Positions 57,321 through 64,000 of a stretch of DNA of 64,000 bases are shown here, one piece after another. This DNA is from Mycolicibacterium aurum (GTDB lineage: Bacteria; Actinomycetota; Actinomycetes; Mycobacteriales; Mycobacteriaceae). The position numbers and the translations under genes are program-made. The number at the start of each line of letters is the position of its first letter. Position 1 is the first letter of the stretch. The notes under the pieces were generated by a model. That model was not told the DNA's origin. It saw only the letters and a list, made by a program, of their open reading frames with translations, and ran no database searches. Where the stretch lies: NCBI RefSeq assembly GCF_900637195.1, contig NZ_LR134356.1, positions 5,766,001-5,830,000 of the forward strand, in the 5' to 3' direction.

Positions 57321-58304
57321 TCAGTTGTTGATGCCCACCACGTCCTGCGCGATGGCAGCCACTCGGGTCTGCGCCGCAGAAACCACGCGCTGACGGTTCT
57401 TGTGCGCCTCCTCGTAGGCCACGACCACCCTGATGTCGGACGGATCCTCGAGATCCTTCACCGCGTTGACAGCGTCGGCCACATTCAGGTCGTCGTAGTC
57501 GGCGATCGGAAGTTCTTCGGCTGCAAGGATTCCCGTCGTCCCGCGGGCCGCGTGGATCGCATCGGCGGCGTCTTCGGCGCCCTGCTCGCGGGAGATGCGC
57601 TCGGCGGTCTGCAGCGCCGAATCACGCGCACCCGAGAGCACCTTGACGGCAACGTCGCTGGTGCGCGAACCGCGCTCCACGAGCTCGGCAACCGCGGGAC
57701 GCACCGAACGCAGCGACTCGGCGAGCTGGTCCGCCCGTCGTGTCGACCAGGTGAACGGCAGGTTGGCCAGCTTGACGGCCAGCCCGGCGGCGGCCTGCAG
57801 CGGCGTCCGCCGCAGTGCCGCGGGGCCACCGAGGGCGTCCTCGGCGAGCACGGTCGTCAGCCACTCGACGGTGGCAGAGTGCGCGGTGATCAATCGGGTG
57901 GCCAGAGCTTCGACGTCCTGGTTCTTCGCGGCGACCGCGAGTGCCTTGACGTAACGCGAGCGATCCAGCAGCTGACCTTCGAGGGCGAGGTCACCCAGCA
58001 GGGCCTCGTCGAAGGGCTCCGCCTGCTCGGTCAGCGCCTTGACCGCGGCCGCGGCGCGACCGAGGAACGGGCCGATGACGTCGGGGAATCCGCCGAGGTC
58101 GCGGATGGTCTTCTCGATCGCGGCGGCACGCAGCCGCCCGTTGTCCGCGTTCTGCGTCAGCTCGCGGCGCACGGCGTCCGTACGTGCTTGCGCCACCCGG
58201 GTCTCGGCGACCTGGATCTCGGTGTGCGTGAGGTCCAGCACGGTGCGCAGCTGGGCGATCAGTGTGGCGGTGGTGGACTCGATCGTTGCGGTTGGTGTAG
58301 CCAT
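57321..58304 (-). CDS. Ferritin-like domain protein
   Basis: A 327-residue, mostly helical protein resembling a mycobacterial ferritin-like family. The N-terminal two-thirds hold the bundle: TLIAQLRTVLDLTHTEIQVA, ETRVAQARTDAVRRELTQNA, ALLGDLALEGQLLDRSRYVK and ITAHSATVEWLTTVLAEDAL, with spaced Glu/His pairs that could form a di-iron site. A basic helical linker and a C-terminal part (LPIADYDDLNVADAVNAVKD, VVVAYEEAHKNRQRVVSAAQ) complete it. The reaction is unproven; iron binding is inferred. It is divergent from the heme-oxygenase-like gene across 254 bp. Confidence 0.75.
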   Translation of the reverse strand: MATPTATIESTTATLIAQLRTVLDLTHTEIQVAETRVAQARTDAVRRELTQNADNGRLRAAAIEKTIRDLGGFPDVIGPFLGRAAAAVKALTEQAEPFDEALLGDLALEGQLLDRSRYVKALAVAAKNQDVEALATRLITAHSATVEWLTTVLAEDALGGPAALRRTPLQAAAGLAVKLANLPFTWSTRRADQLAESLRSVRPAVAELVERGSRTSDVAVKVLSGARDSALQTAERISREQGAEDAADAIHAARGTTGILAAEELPIADYDDLNVADAVNAVKDLEDPSDIRVVVAYEEAHKNRQRVVSAAQTRVAAIAQDVVGINN

Positions 58305-58558
58305 AAGTCTGGTGTCACCCCTTGTCGATTGTGGGTTTGTGTCGCGATTGTTCAGCGCTCGGTTTGCACTCCCTCATCGGTTACCCACTGCGGCGCTCAG
58401 CACCGGATTGTGCGCACCTTGTGACAAACGATTCAAAGATGTGTAGAGAAGTGCACCCCGCGGGTACCCCCGCGCGACCGCACGGGAAGACCGCGGTGAT
58501 CTGCCGAGTCGCCCCATCCGGTTTGGCGTCCCAACCGGCGGGTATCTACCGCCTCGTG

Positions 58559-59569
58559 ATGCCCCTGCTGGTCCAACCAACTCTGCCCGAGCCTCGCGGT
58601 CCCATCTCGAATTCGGTGGTCGAGCTACTGGCCGAGCGGGCCCCGCTGCACTATCTGCAGAAGGTCGAGACGTCGCTGGCCGATGCCGACCCGACGGGCC
58701 TGGATCTGCAGTTGGCGCTCTACGTCTGCTACGAGCTGCACTACCGCAGCTTCGCCGGTGTCGACGGCCGCTGGGAGTGGAATCCCGGCCTGCTGGCCCT
58801 GCGTGGCCGCCTGGAAGACCTGTTCTTGAGCGACGTCACCTCCGGTGTCGGCGAGATCGAGCCCGACGCCGCCGGCCTCGCCGAACTCGACAAGCTCTGC
58901 ATCGAACCGGTCAGTGGCGACGGGCCGTCGTACTTCCTGCGCGACGAGGGCAGCTGGGATCAGATGCGCGAGTACTTTGCGCATCGGTCGCTGTATCACC
59001 TCAAGGAGGGCGATCCGCATGCGTGGGCCATTCCGCGCCTGACCGGGCAGGCAAAGGCGTCGTTCGTGGCGGTCGAGTACGACGAATTCGGCGCGGGTAA
59101 AGGTGCCCGGCTGCACCAACAGCTGTTCGCCGATCTGATGGCGGCCGCAGACCTGGACACCGCCTACCTGGCCTACCTCGACCACGTGCCCGCCGAAGCG
59201 TTGGCGGTGGTGAATCTGATGTCACTGTTCGGGTTGCACCGTCGCCTGCGCGGCGCGGCGGTGGGTCACTTCGCCGCGACCGAGGTCACCTCTCCCCCCG
59301 GATCGCGCCGCATGGTGCAGGCGCTGGAACGCCTTGGCGCACCGGCGGAATGCCGCGGGTTCTACGCCGAGCACGTGGAGGCCGACGCTGTCCACGAACA
59401 GGTGGTGCGTACGGATGTGGTCGGCGATCTGGTGGCGCGCGAGCCGCACCTGGACCGCGACGTCGTGTTCGGGATCCGGGCTTTCGATCTCGTCGAGAAC
59501 CGCCTGGCGGATCACCTCATGCAGTGCTGGCGCGGCGGGCGCACGTCACTGCGGCGCCCCCTGGACTGA
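58559..59569 (+). CDS. Heme-oxygenase-like iron-containing redox enzyme
   Basis: A 336-residue protein of the heme-oxygenase-like di-iron (HDO) superfamily. Family features are LALYVCYELHYRSFAGV with an E-x-x-H pair, YHLKEGDPHAWAIPRLTGQA, KASFVAVEYDEFGAGKGARL with candidate metal-binding Glu and His, FAATEVTSPPGSRRMVQALE and the closing EPHLDRDVVFGIRAFDLVEN. HDO enzymes cleave C-C bonds or oxidise amines with O2, but this member is uncharacterised. ATG 58559 follows the conserved N-terminus; GTG 58556 is adjacent. The last 24 bp overlap the convergent CDGSH gene. Confidence 0.82.
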   Translation: MPLLVQPTLPEPRGPISNSVVELLAERAPLHYLQKVETSLADADPTGLDLQLALYVCYELHYRSFAGVDGRWEWNPGLLALRGRLEDLFLSDVTSGVGEIEPDAAGLAELDKLCIEPVSGDGPSYFLRDEGSWDQMREYFAHRSLYHLKEGDPHAWAIPRLTGQAKASFVAVEYDEFGAGKGARLHQQLFADLMAAADLDTAYLAYLDHVPAEALAVVNLMSLFGLHRRLRGAAVGHFAATEVTSPPGSRRMVQALERLGAPAECRGFYAEHVEADAVHEQVVRTDVVGDLVAREPHLDRDVVFGIRAFDLVENRLADHLMQCWRGGRTSLRRPLD

Positions 59570-59785
59570 TTCGCCCTGGGCTGACTCGCCGCCGGTTCGC
59601 TCACGGCGACGATGGCTGGTGTCGCACAGGGGGTAGGTCTTCGAGCGACGGCACGCGCAGATCGCCACCATGAAGCGATCTGACTCCACCGCGCTGCCAT
59701 CCGGAAGTTCTATGCGCACAGGGCCTTCGACCATGACGGGGCCACCGGGGACTACCCGGACCGCCCGCGACGGCTTGTCGGTCAC
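59546..59785 (-). CDS. CDGSH iron-sulfur domain protein
   Basis: A 79-residue protein with one CDGSH-type 2Fe-2S site. The ligands are Cys43, Cys45, Cys54 and His58 in ICACRRSKTYPLCDTSH, with the usual Gly of CDGSH replaced by Thr. The N-terminal strands (VRVVPGGPVMVEGPVRIEL) are typical. These small proteins transfer electrons or iron-sulfur clusters. GTG 59785 overlaps the stop of the methyltransferase gene as GTGA, so the two are coupled. Confidence 0.9.
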   Translation of the reverse strand: MTDKPSRAVRVVPGGPVMVEGPVRIELPDGSAVESDRFMVAICACRRSKTYPLCDTSHRRRERTGGESAQGESVQGAPQ

Positions 59786-60471
59786 GGCGCGTCCGCGCGG
59801 ATCACGACGATCCGCTCGAGGCGACTGCCCCGCGGCAGCAGACCCGTGCGCATCAGCCACGGCGCGCGCGCCGACATCACGGGGCCGAACGGGATCATCT
59901 GCTGGGCAACCACTTCCGCGCGCATTCCCTGCTCACGCAGCATGCTCACCGTGCGCCCGACGTTCGAGCACTGCGACTGGACCACGAGCATCGTGCCGCC
60001 CTCGTCCAACAGCAGCGGCGCCGCCGCACACATCGGGTCCAGCACCTGCCTGCCGTCGGGGCCGGCGTTCCATGCCTGCGCGGGTCCCGCGGTGGCCGGA
60101 ATCATGCCGGAGTCGTCGGCGGGGGCCTGTGGCACGTAGGGCGGATTGGCCAGCACCACATCGAACGGACCGAATTCGACTGCGCGTGCCCACGAACCCC
60201 GATGGACGTCGATGTCGACGCCCGCCGCCAGCGCATTCTCCCGGCTGCGCTGCACTGCCTTTCCGCTGATGTCGAACGCGGTCACCTCCGCGCCCGCCGA
60301 TGCGGCCGCGATCCCGACGACGCCACTCCCGGTACACAGATCGGCGACCCGGGCTCCCGGTGCCAGACCCGCGTCGGTCATCGCTTCGATCAGCAGGAGT
60401 GAATCCTCCTGCGGGGGATAGACCTCTCCCGAGGTTTCCGGGGCGAAGAATTCGGTATATGCGCTCGTCAC
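59782..60471 (-). CDS. HemK2-like methyltransferase (N5-glutamine MTase family)
   Basis: A 229-residue SAM-dependent methyltransferase. The SAM pocket is RVADLCTGSGVVGIAAASAG, the acidic motif II is EVTAFDISGKAVQRSRENAL and the catalytic NPPY is in FDVVLANPPYVPQAPADD. This NPPY form marks HemK-like glutamine methyltransferases acting on release factors or other proteins. It is a shortened (HemK2/MTQ2-like) form without the N-terminal helical domain of PrmC. GTG 60471 begins the conserved TSAYTEFFAPETSGEVYPPQ. It is coupled to the CDGSH gene. Confidence 0.85.
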   Translation of the reverse strand: MTSAYTEFFAPETSGEVYPPQEDSLLLIEAMTDAGLAPGARVADLCTGSGVVGIAAASAGAEVTAFDISGKAVQRSRENALAAGVDIDVHRGSWARAVEFGPFDVVLANPPYVPQAPADDSGMIPATAGPAQAWNAGPDGRQVLDPMCAAAPLLLDEGGTMLVVQSQCSNVGRTVSMLREQGMRAEVVAQQMIPFGPVMSARAPWLMRTGLLPRGSRLERIVVIRADAP

Positions 60472-60660
60472 GGATTCTTGATGCCCGCTTACGGACCGCC
60501 CAAACGTTTCCCGGCCAACGGTTGTCGACGCCGCGGCGAGAACACCCGGCCACGACCGCACCCATCGACACGACAAAGGCGCCCTTGGGTGCGCGCCGAA
60601 GGACGCCAGTGCCGACGACCGTGTTCGACGGTCTGCGGTTCGTTCCCCTGCGGATGCGCC

Positions 60661-61374
60661 CTACAACCGATCGACCGCGTAGGTCGCGCCCTGATTCACC
60701 ATTCCGTTGAACCCGTAGAGCGCATGGGCCACGTTGGGCCCGGCGTCCGCGGCGCCGTTGCAGATGGTGTCACCGGGCTCGCACAGCTGCAGCGTCTTGT
60801 CCGCGTACTGCGAGCCGATCGTGATGGCCGGTGCGCCGTACTTCTCCAGGAACGGGCCGGAGGGGGTGCCGAAGAGCACCACAGCGGCGACGTGGTCGGC
60901 CACCTCGGGCGGCAGTGGAGCCGGTGCGACGGCTGCCGGCACGCTGCTGGGGACGGTGTCGGAGGTTGCGAACCCCGACACGACGGCGCCCTGGGAGAAA
61001 CCGCCGAGCACCATCTTCGTGTTGGGGCAGTCCACCGACATGGTCCGCAGTCGGTTGCCCGCGTCGCGGATACCGTCGATGACAGTGGAGGCGAAGACCT
61101 CACGGTCGGCGAAGTTGTTGCCCGCCGGGTAGTTCACGGCGTAGACGCCGACGGTGCGGGGTGCGGCCTGCGCGCGCACCGCGTCGACGAAGCCCTGGCC
61201 GACGCCACCGACTCCGGGCGCCTCGCTGGTACCGCGCGCGAACACGATCTCGACATCCGGGCACGCGGGTGCCGGCGGTTGGGCTACGGCGGACGGTACG
61301 CCCAACCCGAGTACAGCGGTCCATGCTCCCACCACCGCGGCGCTGGTCGCGCCGGCAATTCGACTGATCTTCAT
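60661..61374 (-). CDS. Secreted cutinase-family esterase (CULP)
   Basis: A 237-residue exported serine esterase of the cutinase-like family of mycobacteria. The signal peptide is about 1-32 (SAVA/QPP). The catalytic triad is Ser127 in LGGFSQGAVVSG, Asp202 in CEPGDTICNG and His217 in NVAHALYGF. Two disulfides are likely (Cys38-Cys116 and Cys198-Cys205). Such enzymes hydrolyse lipid or polyester acyl bonds outside the cell. GGAAGGA lies 6 nt before ATG 61374. Confidence 0.93.
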   Translation of the reverse strand: MKISRIAGATSAAVVGAWTAVLGLGVPSAVAQPPAPACPDVEIVFARGTSEAPGVGGVGQGFVDAVRAQAAPRTVGVYAVNYPAGNNFADREVFASTVIDGIRDAGNRLRTMSVDCPNTKMVLGGFSQGAVVSGFATSDTVPSSVPAAVAPAPLPPEVADHVAAVVLFGTPSGPFLEKYGAPAITIGSQYADKTLQLCEPGDTICNGAADAGPNVAHALYGFNGMVNQGATYAVDRL

Positions 61375-61529
61375 GCGTATTCCTTCCACCTGGGCACACA
61401 GAGGTGCGCGTGTGTCCCGTACCACCGCTGCTGACCGACCAAACGGCCATGCGGGTGGCCGAAATGTGACGGCGCGGGACGAACGTGCAACAGGTGCGGA
61501 CCTTTTCAGCGGTCAGCGGTGGTTTCCGT

Positions 61530-61552
61530 CGCCGCGGGGATCTCCCGCGGCG
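61530..61552. terminator. GC hairpin between minus-strand genes
   Basis: A perfect 9-bp stem (61530-61538 with 61544-61552) around GATCT, 4 bp beyond the stop of the 61556-61843 gene. It is a likely terminator for that gene. Confidence 0.6.
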
Positions 61553-61555
61553 CCG

Positions 61556-61843
61556 TCATGCCTCGCCGGTGCCGTCATGCGGAGTCGGGCTCTGCGGCGA
61601 CTCCCATTTCGATTCCAGGGTGCGGGTGACGAGGGTGTCGGCCGGTAGTTCCAGATCGCGCATCTGGCCGTCGTCGCTCTCCACGGTGACGATCATCGTC
61701 GTACCCGCCGGATCATCTCGGGTGTCGGTGTGCACGACTTTGTACTGCTGGGCGTCGCCGTCGGGCGCGTTCGGCGGGGTCAGCGAGATGACGTCACCGG
61801 GGGCGACGTTGTCGAGCCGGTCGGTGTCGGACTGTGCGGTCAT
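61556..61843 (-). CDS. Small hypothetical protein (95 aa)
   Basis: I do not recognise this family. It is an acidic 95-residue cytosolic protein: RLDNVAPGDVISLTPPNAPD, QQYKVVHTDTRDDPAGTTMI and VTVESDDGQMRDLELPADTL suggest a small beta-barrel. It has no Cys and no signal peptide. The -10 TACCGT lies 7 nt upstream of ATG 61843, so it is probably leaderless. It is divergent from the PfpI gene. Confidence 0.7.
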   Translation of the reverse strand: MTAQSDTDRLDNVAPGDVISLTPPNAPDGDAQQYKVVHTDTRDDPAGTTMIVTVESDDGQMRDLELPADTLVTRTLESKWESPQSPTPHDGTGEA

Positions 61844-61850
61844 GGGTTCG

Positions 61851-61856
61851 ACGGTA
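61851..61856 (-). promoter_or_regulatory. -10 element TACCGT, predicted leaderless start
   Basis: On the minus strand TACCGT is followed by CGAACCC (7 nt) and ATG 61843. Confidence 0.5.
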
Positions 61857-61920
61857 GATCAGCAGGATTCCGGCGCACCGCAGCGGGTAACCGCCCTACC
61901 GGAGCGAAAGGAGCACGCGA

Positions 61921-62478
61921 ATGCCGAATGAACTGCAAGGCCGCAGAATCGCCTTCCTTGCCACCGACGGTGTCGAAAAGGTGGAACTGGAGCGCCCCCG
62001 CGCCGCGGTCGAGGATGCCGGCGGACAGGTGGAACTGCTGTCGGTGGAGACGGGTGAGATCGAGGCCCGAAACCATGACCTGGAACCCGCCGGGACGTTC
62101 GCCGTGGATCGCGCGGTCGCCGGCGCCAGTGTCGATGAGTTCGATGCGCTGGTCATCCCGGGTGGAACCGTCAACGCGGACAAGCTCAGACTCGACGAGT
62201 CGGCGGTGGCATTCGTCGGCGACTTCGTCCGCTCGGGTAAGCCCGTCGCCGCCATCTGCCACGGGCCCTGGGCGCTGATCGAAGCGGGCGTCGTCCGCGA
62301 CCGCACGCTGACGTCGTATCCCAGCCTGCGAACTGACCTGCGAAACGCCGGCGCCACCGTGGTCGATCAAGAGGTCTGCATCGACGGAAACCTGATCACC
62401 AGCCGTTCGCCGGAGGATCTGGATGGGTTCTGCCAGGCGATCACCGACCAGTTCGCCGCCACCCCGGCACACACCTAG
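61921..62478 (+). CDS. DJ-1/PfpI-family type 1 glutamine amidotransferase-like protein
   Basis: A 185-residue stress-type DJ-1/PfpI protein (YfkM/YraA-like). The nucleophile is Cys113 in PVAAICHGPWALIEAGVV, with a conserved Glu early in IAFLATDGVEKVELERPRAA and His114 next to the Cys. It has LVIPGGTVNADKLRLDESAV and ends with SRSPEDLDGFCQAITDQF. Members act as deglycases, glyoxalases or proteases under stress. It is followed after 23 bp by the marR gene. GGAGCG lies upstream of the ATG. Confidence 0.9.
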   Translation: MPNELQGRRIAFLATDGVEKVELERPRAAVEDAGGQVELLSVETGEIEARNHDLEPAGTFAVDRAVAGASVDEFDALVIPGGTVNADKLRLDESAVAFVGDFVRSGKPVAAICHGPWALIEAGVVRDRTLTSYPSLRTDLRNAGATVVDQEVCIDGNLITSRSPEDLDGFCQAITDQFAATPAHT

Positions 62479-62501
62479 GAGAGTGCGGACGGCAAACATG
62501 T

Positions 62502-62981
62502 ATGTGCTATGCATATTTCGTGCCGCCGTCCCGCTACGACCAGCTCGACGATCTGCTGACGCGCATCCACGTCGCGCGGCAGCGTCCCCAGTGGCGGCAC
62601 CGCGTGCTGGGCACCGACAGCCCGGTGTCGACCGTGTCGACCCTGCGGGCGCTGCGCGCGGTGGAGCACTGCCAGGACGCCGGGGGCGCGTCGATCCGCG
62701 ACGTCGCCGACTTCCTGGCCGTGGAGCATTCCACCGCCAGCCGGATAGTCGCCGCCGTCGTCGCTGCCGGACTGCTGTCGAAGTCGTCGGCGGCCGATGA
62801 CCAACGGCGCTGCGCGTTGACCCTGACCGACGTCGGCCGCAAGGAATTGGCGGCCATGACGGATCGCCGGCGTGACCTGGTGGCAGACACCGTTGCGGAT
62901 TGGCCCGACACCGACGTCGACACCCTCGTGGCACTTCTGGACCGCCTGACGCGACGTTTCGAGCAGGAGGCAGGCCGGTGA
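62502..62981 (+). CDS. MarR-family transcriptional regulator
   Basis: A 159-residue winged-helix repressor. The DNA-binding region (about 55-115) reads ALRAVEHCQDAGGASIRDVA, DFLAVEHSTASRIVAAVVAA, GLLSKSSAADDQRRCALTLT, with the wing and recognition helix intact. Helical ends mediate dimerisation. ATG 62502 or GTG 62520 may be the start; neither has a good Shine-Dalgarno. An AT-rich stretch with ATGCAT just before GTG 62520 may be promoter or operator. It overlaps the MFS gene by GTGA, so it probably controls that transporter. Confidence 0.88.
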   Translation: MCYAYFVPPSRYDQLDDLLTRIHVARQRPQWRHRVLGTDSPVSTVSTLRALRAVEHCQDAGGASIRDVADFLAVEHSTASRIVAAVVAAGLLSKSSAADDQRRCALTLTDVGRKELAAMTDRRRDLVADTVADWPDTDVDTLVALLDRLTRRFEQEAGR

Positions 62982-64000
62982 CCGCGGAGACGTCGGCGAA
63001 GGCGCTGCCGTCGCGTGGCGCGCTCGGGTTGATGTTCGACCCGGTGTTCGGCGCGTTGTTCTGGGGCAAGATGTTCGCCGTCGTCGCGGTCTGGACACAT
63101 GGGATCGTCGCCGCGATCGTGATGTACGAGGCCACCCGGTCGGCGCTGATGGTCGGTCTGGTCGGCGTCGTGCAGTTCGCGCCGCAGCTGATTCTGAGTC
63201 CCACCAGCGGTAAATGGGCCGACACGGGCAACCCCGCCCGACAGATCCTGCTCGGGCGGGTGTTCTGTGTCGCCGGATCGGGGTCGATCGCGGCGTGGAT
63301 GTTCGCCCAACCCTCCCCGGGCGGCACCGCTGCGGCCATTCCCATCCTGCTCGGGACGACGTTGGTGGGGTTCGGCTTCGTCATCGGCGGCCCGGCCATG
63401 CAGTCGATCGTTCCGACGCTGATTCGCGACGGCGAGCTGCCGACGGCCATGGCACTCAACAGCATCCCGATGACCGTCGGGCGGATCCTCGGACCGGCCG
63501 CAGGCGCCTACCTGGCCGCACACGTCGGCCCGGCACCGGCCTTCGCCGTCAGCACGGTGCTGCACCTGGTGTTTGCCATCTTCCTGCTCGCGGTGCGCTT
63601 CCCGGCCCCGCCGGCGAAGCTGGCCGACACCGACTACCGCGTACGCGTCGCCGTCCGGTACGTGCTGCGGGACCGGCCGCTCCTTCTGGCACTGCTCGCG
63701 GTGACGACGGTCGGCATCGTGTCGGACCCGTCCATCACGCTCGCCCCGTCGATGGCCGACGAGCTCGGCGGCGGCGCGGGAATGGTCGGCACACTGTCGG
63801 CCGTCTTCGGCGTCGGCGCCGCCGTGGGGATGGGCGCGCTGGCGTTGCTGCGGGGCCGGATCGCGTCGGCGTCCGTCTCGTCCATCGGGATGGTCGCGCT
63901 GACCGCCGGCAGCGTGACACTCGCCGTCGGCATGCAGCCGTGGGTGGCCTTCACCGGGTTTGTGGTGGCCGGGTTCGGCTTCGGCTGCGCGATGACCGGG
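62978..64000 (+). CDS. MFS transporter, EntS-like (C-terminus cut by window edge)
   Basis: 341 codons are visible of a twelve-segment exporter of the MFS_3/EntS group. The opening LMFDPVFGALFWGKMFAVVA, the segment-2/3 loop QLILSPTSGKWADTGNPARQ and the central SIPMTVGRILGPAAGAYLAA fit this group. At least nine hydrophobic segments are seen before the edge. EntS-type proteins export siderophores or drugs; the cargo is unknown. GTG 62978 overlaps the marR stop, so expression is coupled to its likely regulator. Confidence 0.88.
   Translation, partial: MTAETSAKALPSRGALGLMFDPVFGALFWGKMFAVVAVWTHGIVAAIVMYEATRSALMVGLVGVVQFAPQLILSPTSGKWADTGNPARQILLGRVFCVAGSGSIAAWMFAQPSPGGTAAAIPILLGTTLVGFGFVIGGPAMQSIVPTLIRDGELPTAMALNSIPMTVGRILGPAAGAYLAAHVGPAPAFAVSTVLHLVFAIFLLAVRFPAPPAKLADTDYRVRVAVRYVLRDRPLLLALLAVTTVGIVSDPSITLAPSMADELGGGAGMVGTLSAVFGVGAAVGMGALALLRGRIASASVSSIGMVALTAGSVTLAVGMQPWVAFTGFVVAGFGFGCAMTG

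Noticed and set aside
60472..60660. A coding region between the methyltransferase and cutinase genes
   Set aside because: Open frames here are low-complexity Arg/Pro-rich shadows without a ribosome site. I see no gene, only short GC-rich repeats.
1..64000. tRNA, rRNA, CRISPR arrays, insertion sequences and integrases
   Set aside because: I looked for T-loop-like GGTTCGA stretches, spaced direct repeats and transposase-type proteins, and found nothing convincing. The DUF222/HNH gene is the only element with a possible mobile history.

Overview
The window is a high-GC actinobacterial chromosome segment, most likely from a fast-growing mycobacterium (Mycolicibacterium type). The reasons are an MspA-family porin, an Rv0203-type hemophore, a 13E12-type DUF222/HNH protein, a WS/DGAT acyltransferase, a secreted cutinase, three F420-type oxidoreductases, the oxalyl-CoA decarboxylase/FadD7 pair, and many start codons preceded 6-8 nt upstream by TANNNT, the signature of leaderless mycobacterial mRNAs. 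No rRNA, tRNA, CRISPR array or insertion sequence was seen. About sixty protein genes are packed with little spacing; many same-strand pairs overlap by ATGA or GTGA, and nine convergent pairs overlap at their 3' ends.

Layout. 1-5.4 kb: end of an ABC lipoprotein gene, an F420/PPOX enzyme, a SigH-like sigma factor with no visible anti-sigma gene, a DMT and an MHS-type transporter, and a coiled-coil protein. 5.4-13.3 kb: Kup potassium transporter, a coupled beta-phosphoglucomutase/GH65 phosphorylase pair, an LLM F420 enzyme, a rhomboid protease, a VOC protein and a hemophore. 13.4-20.3 kb: secreted protein plus a LipE-like serine esterase, an isochorismatase-like hydrolase, a PPOX/FAD-reductase/DUF1295 operon with a glutaminyl cyclase, and a zinc-type alcohol dehydrogenase.

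20.3-28.1 kb is the most system-like region. A seven-gene minus-strand operon carries a complete nitrate/taurine-type ABC importer (binding lipoprotein, two permeases, ATPase), an amidohydrolase, a dihydroxypyridine-hydroxylase-like FAD monooxygenase and a cupin. It lies back to back with a GAF-PucR regulator whose start codon sits inside a perfect inverted repeat. This reads as an uptake-and-breakdown pathway for an unidentified aromatic or N-heterocyclic compound.

28.1-46.5 kb: TetR regulator, HrpA helicase, MspA-like porin with a secreted partner, mycobacterial-type MTHFR, a lipoprotein-SelO-WS/DGAT series, the DUF222/HNH gene, a class III aminotransferase, a collagen-like secreted repeat protein, an SDR and a GAF-GGDEF-GAF protein. 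46.5-64 kb: COG0523 GTPase, small DUF genes, a DUF4333 lipoprotein, the oxalate degradation operon (CoA ligase and oxalyl-CoA decarboxylase), MOSC protein, MscS channel, APH-like kinase, NUDIX hydrolase, an iron-related set (ferritin-like protein, heme-oxygenase-like protein, CDGSH protein, methyltransferase), cutinase, and a PfpI-MarR-MFS operon cut by the window end.
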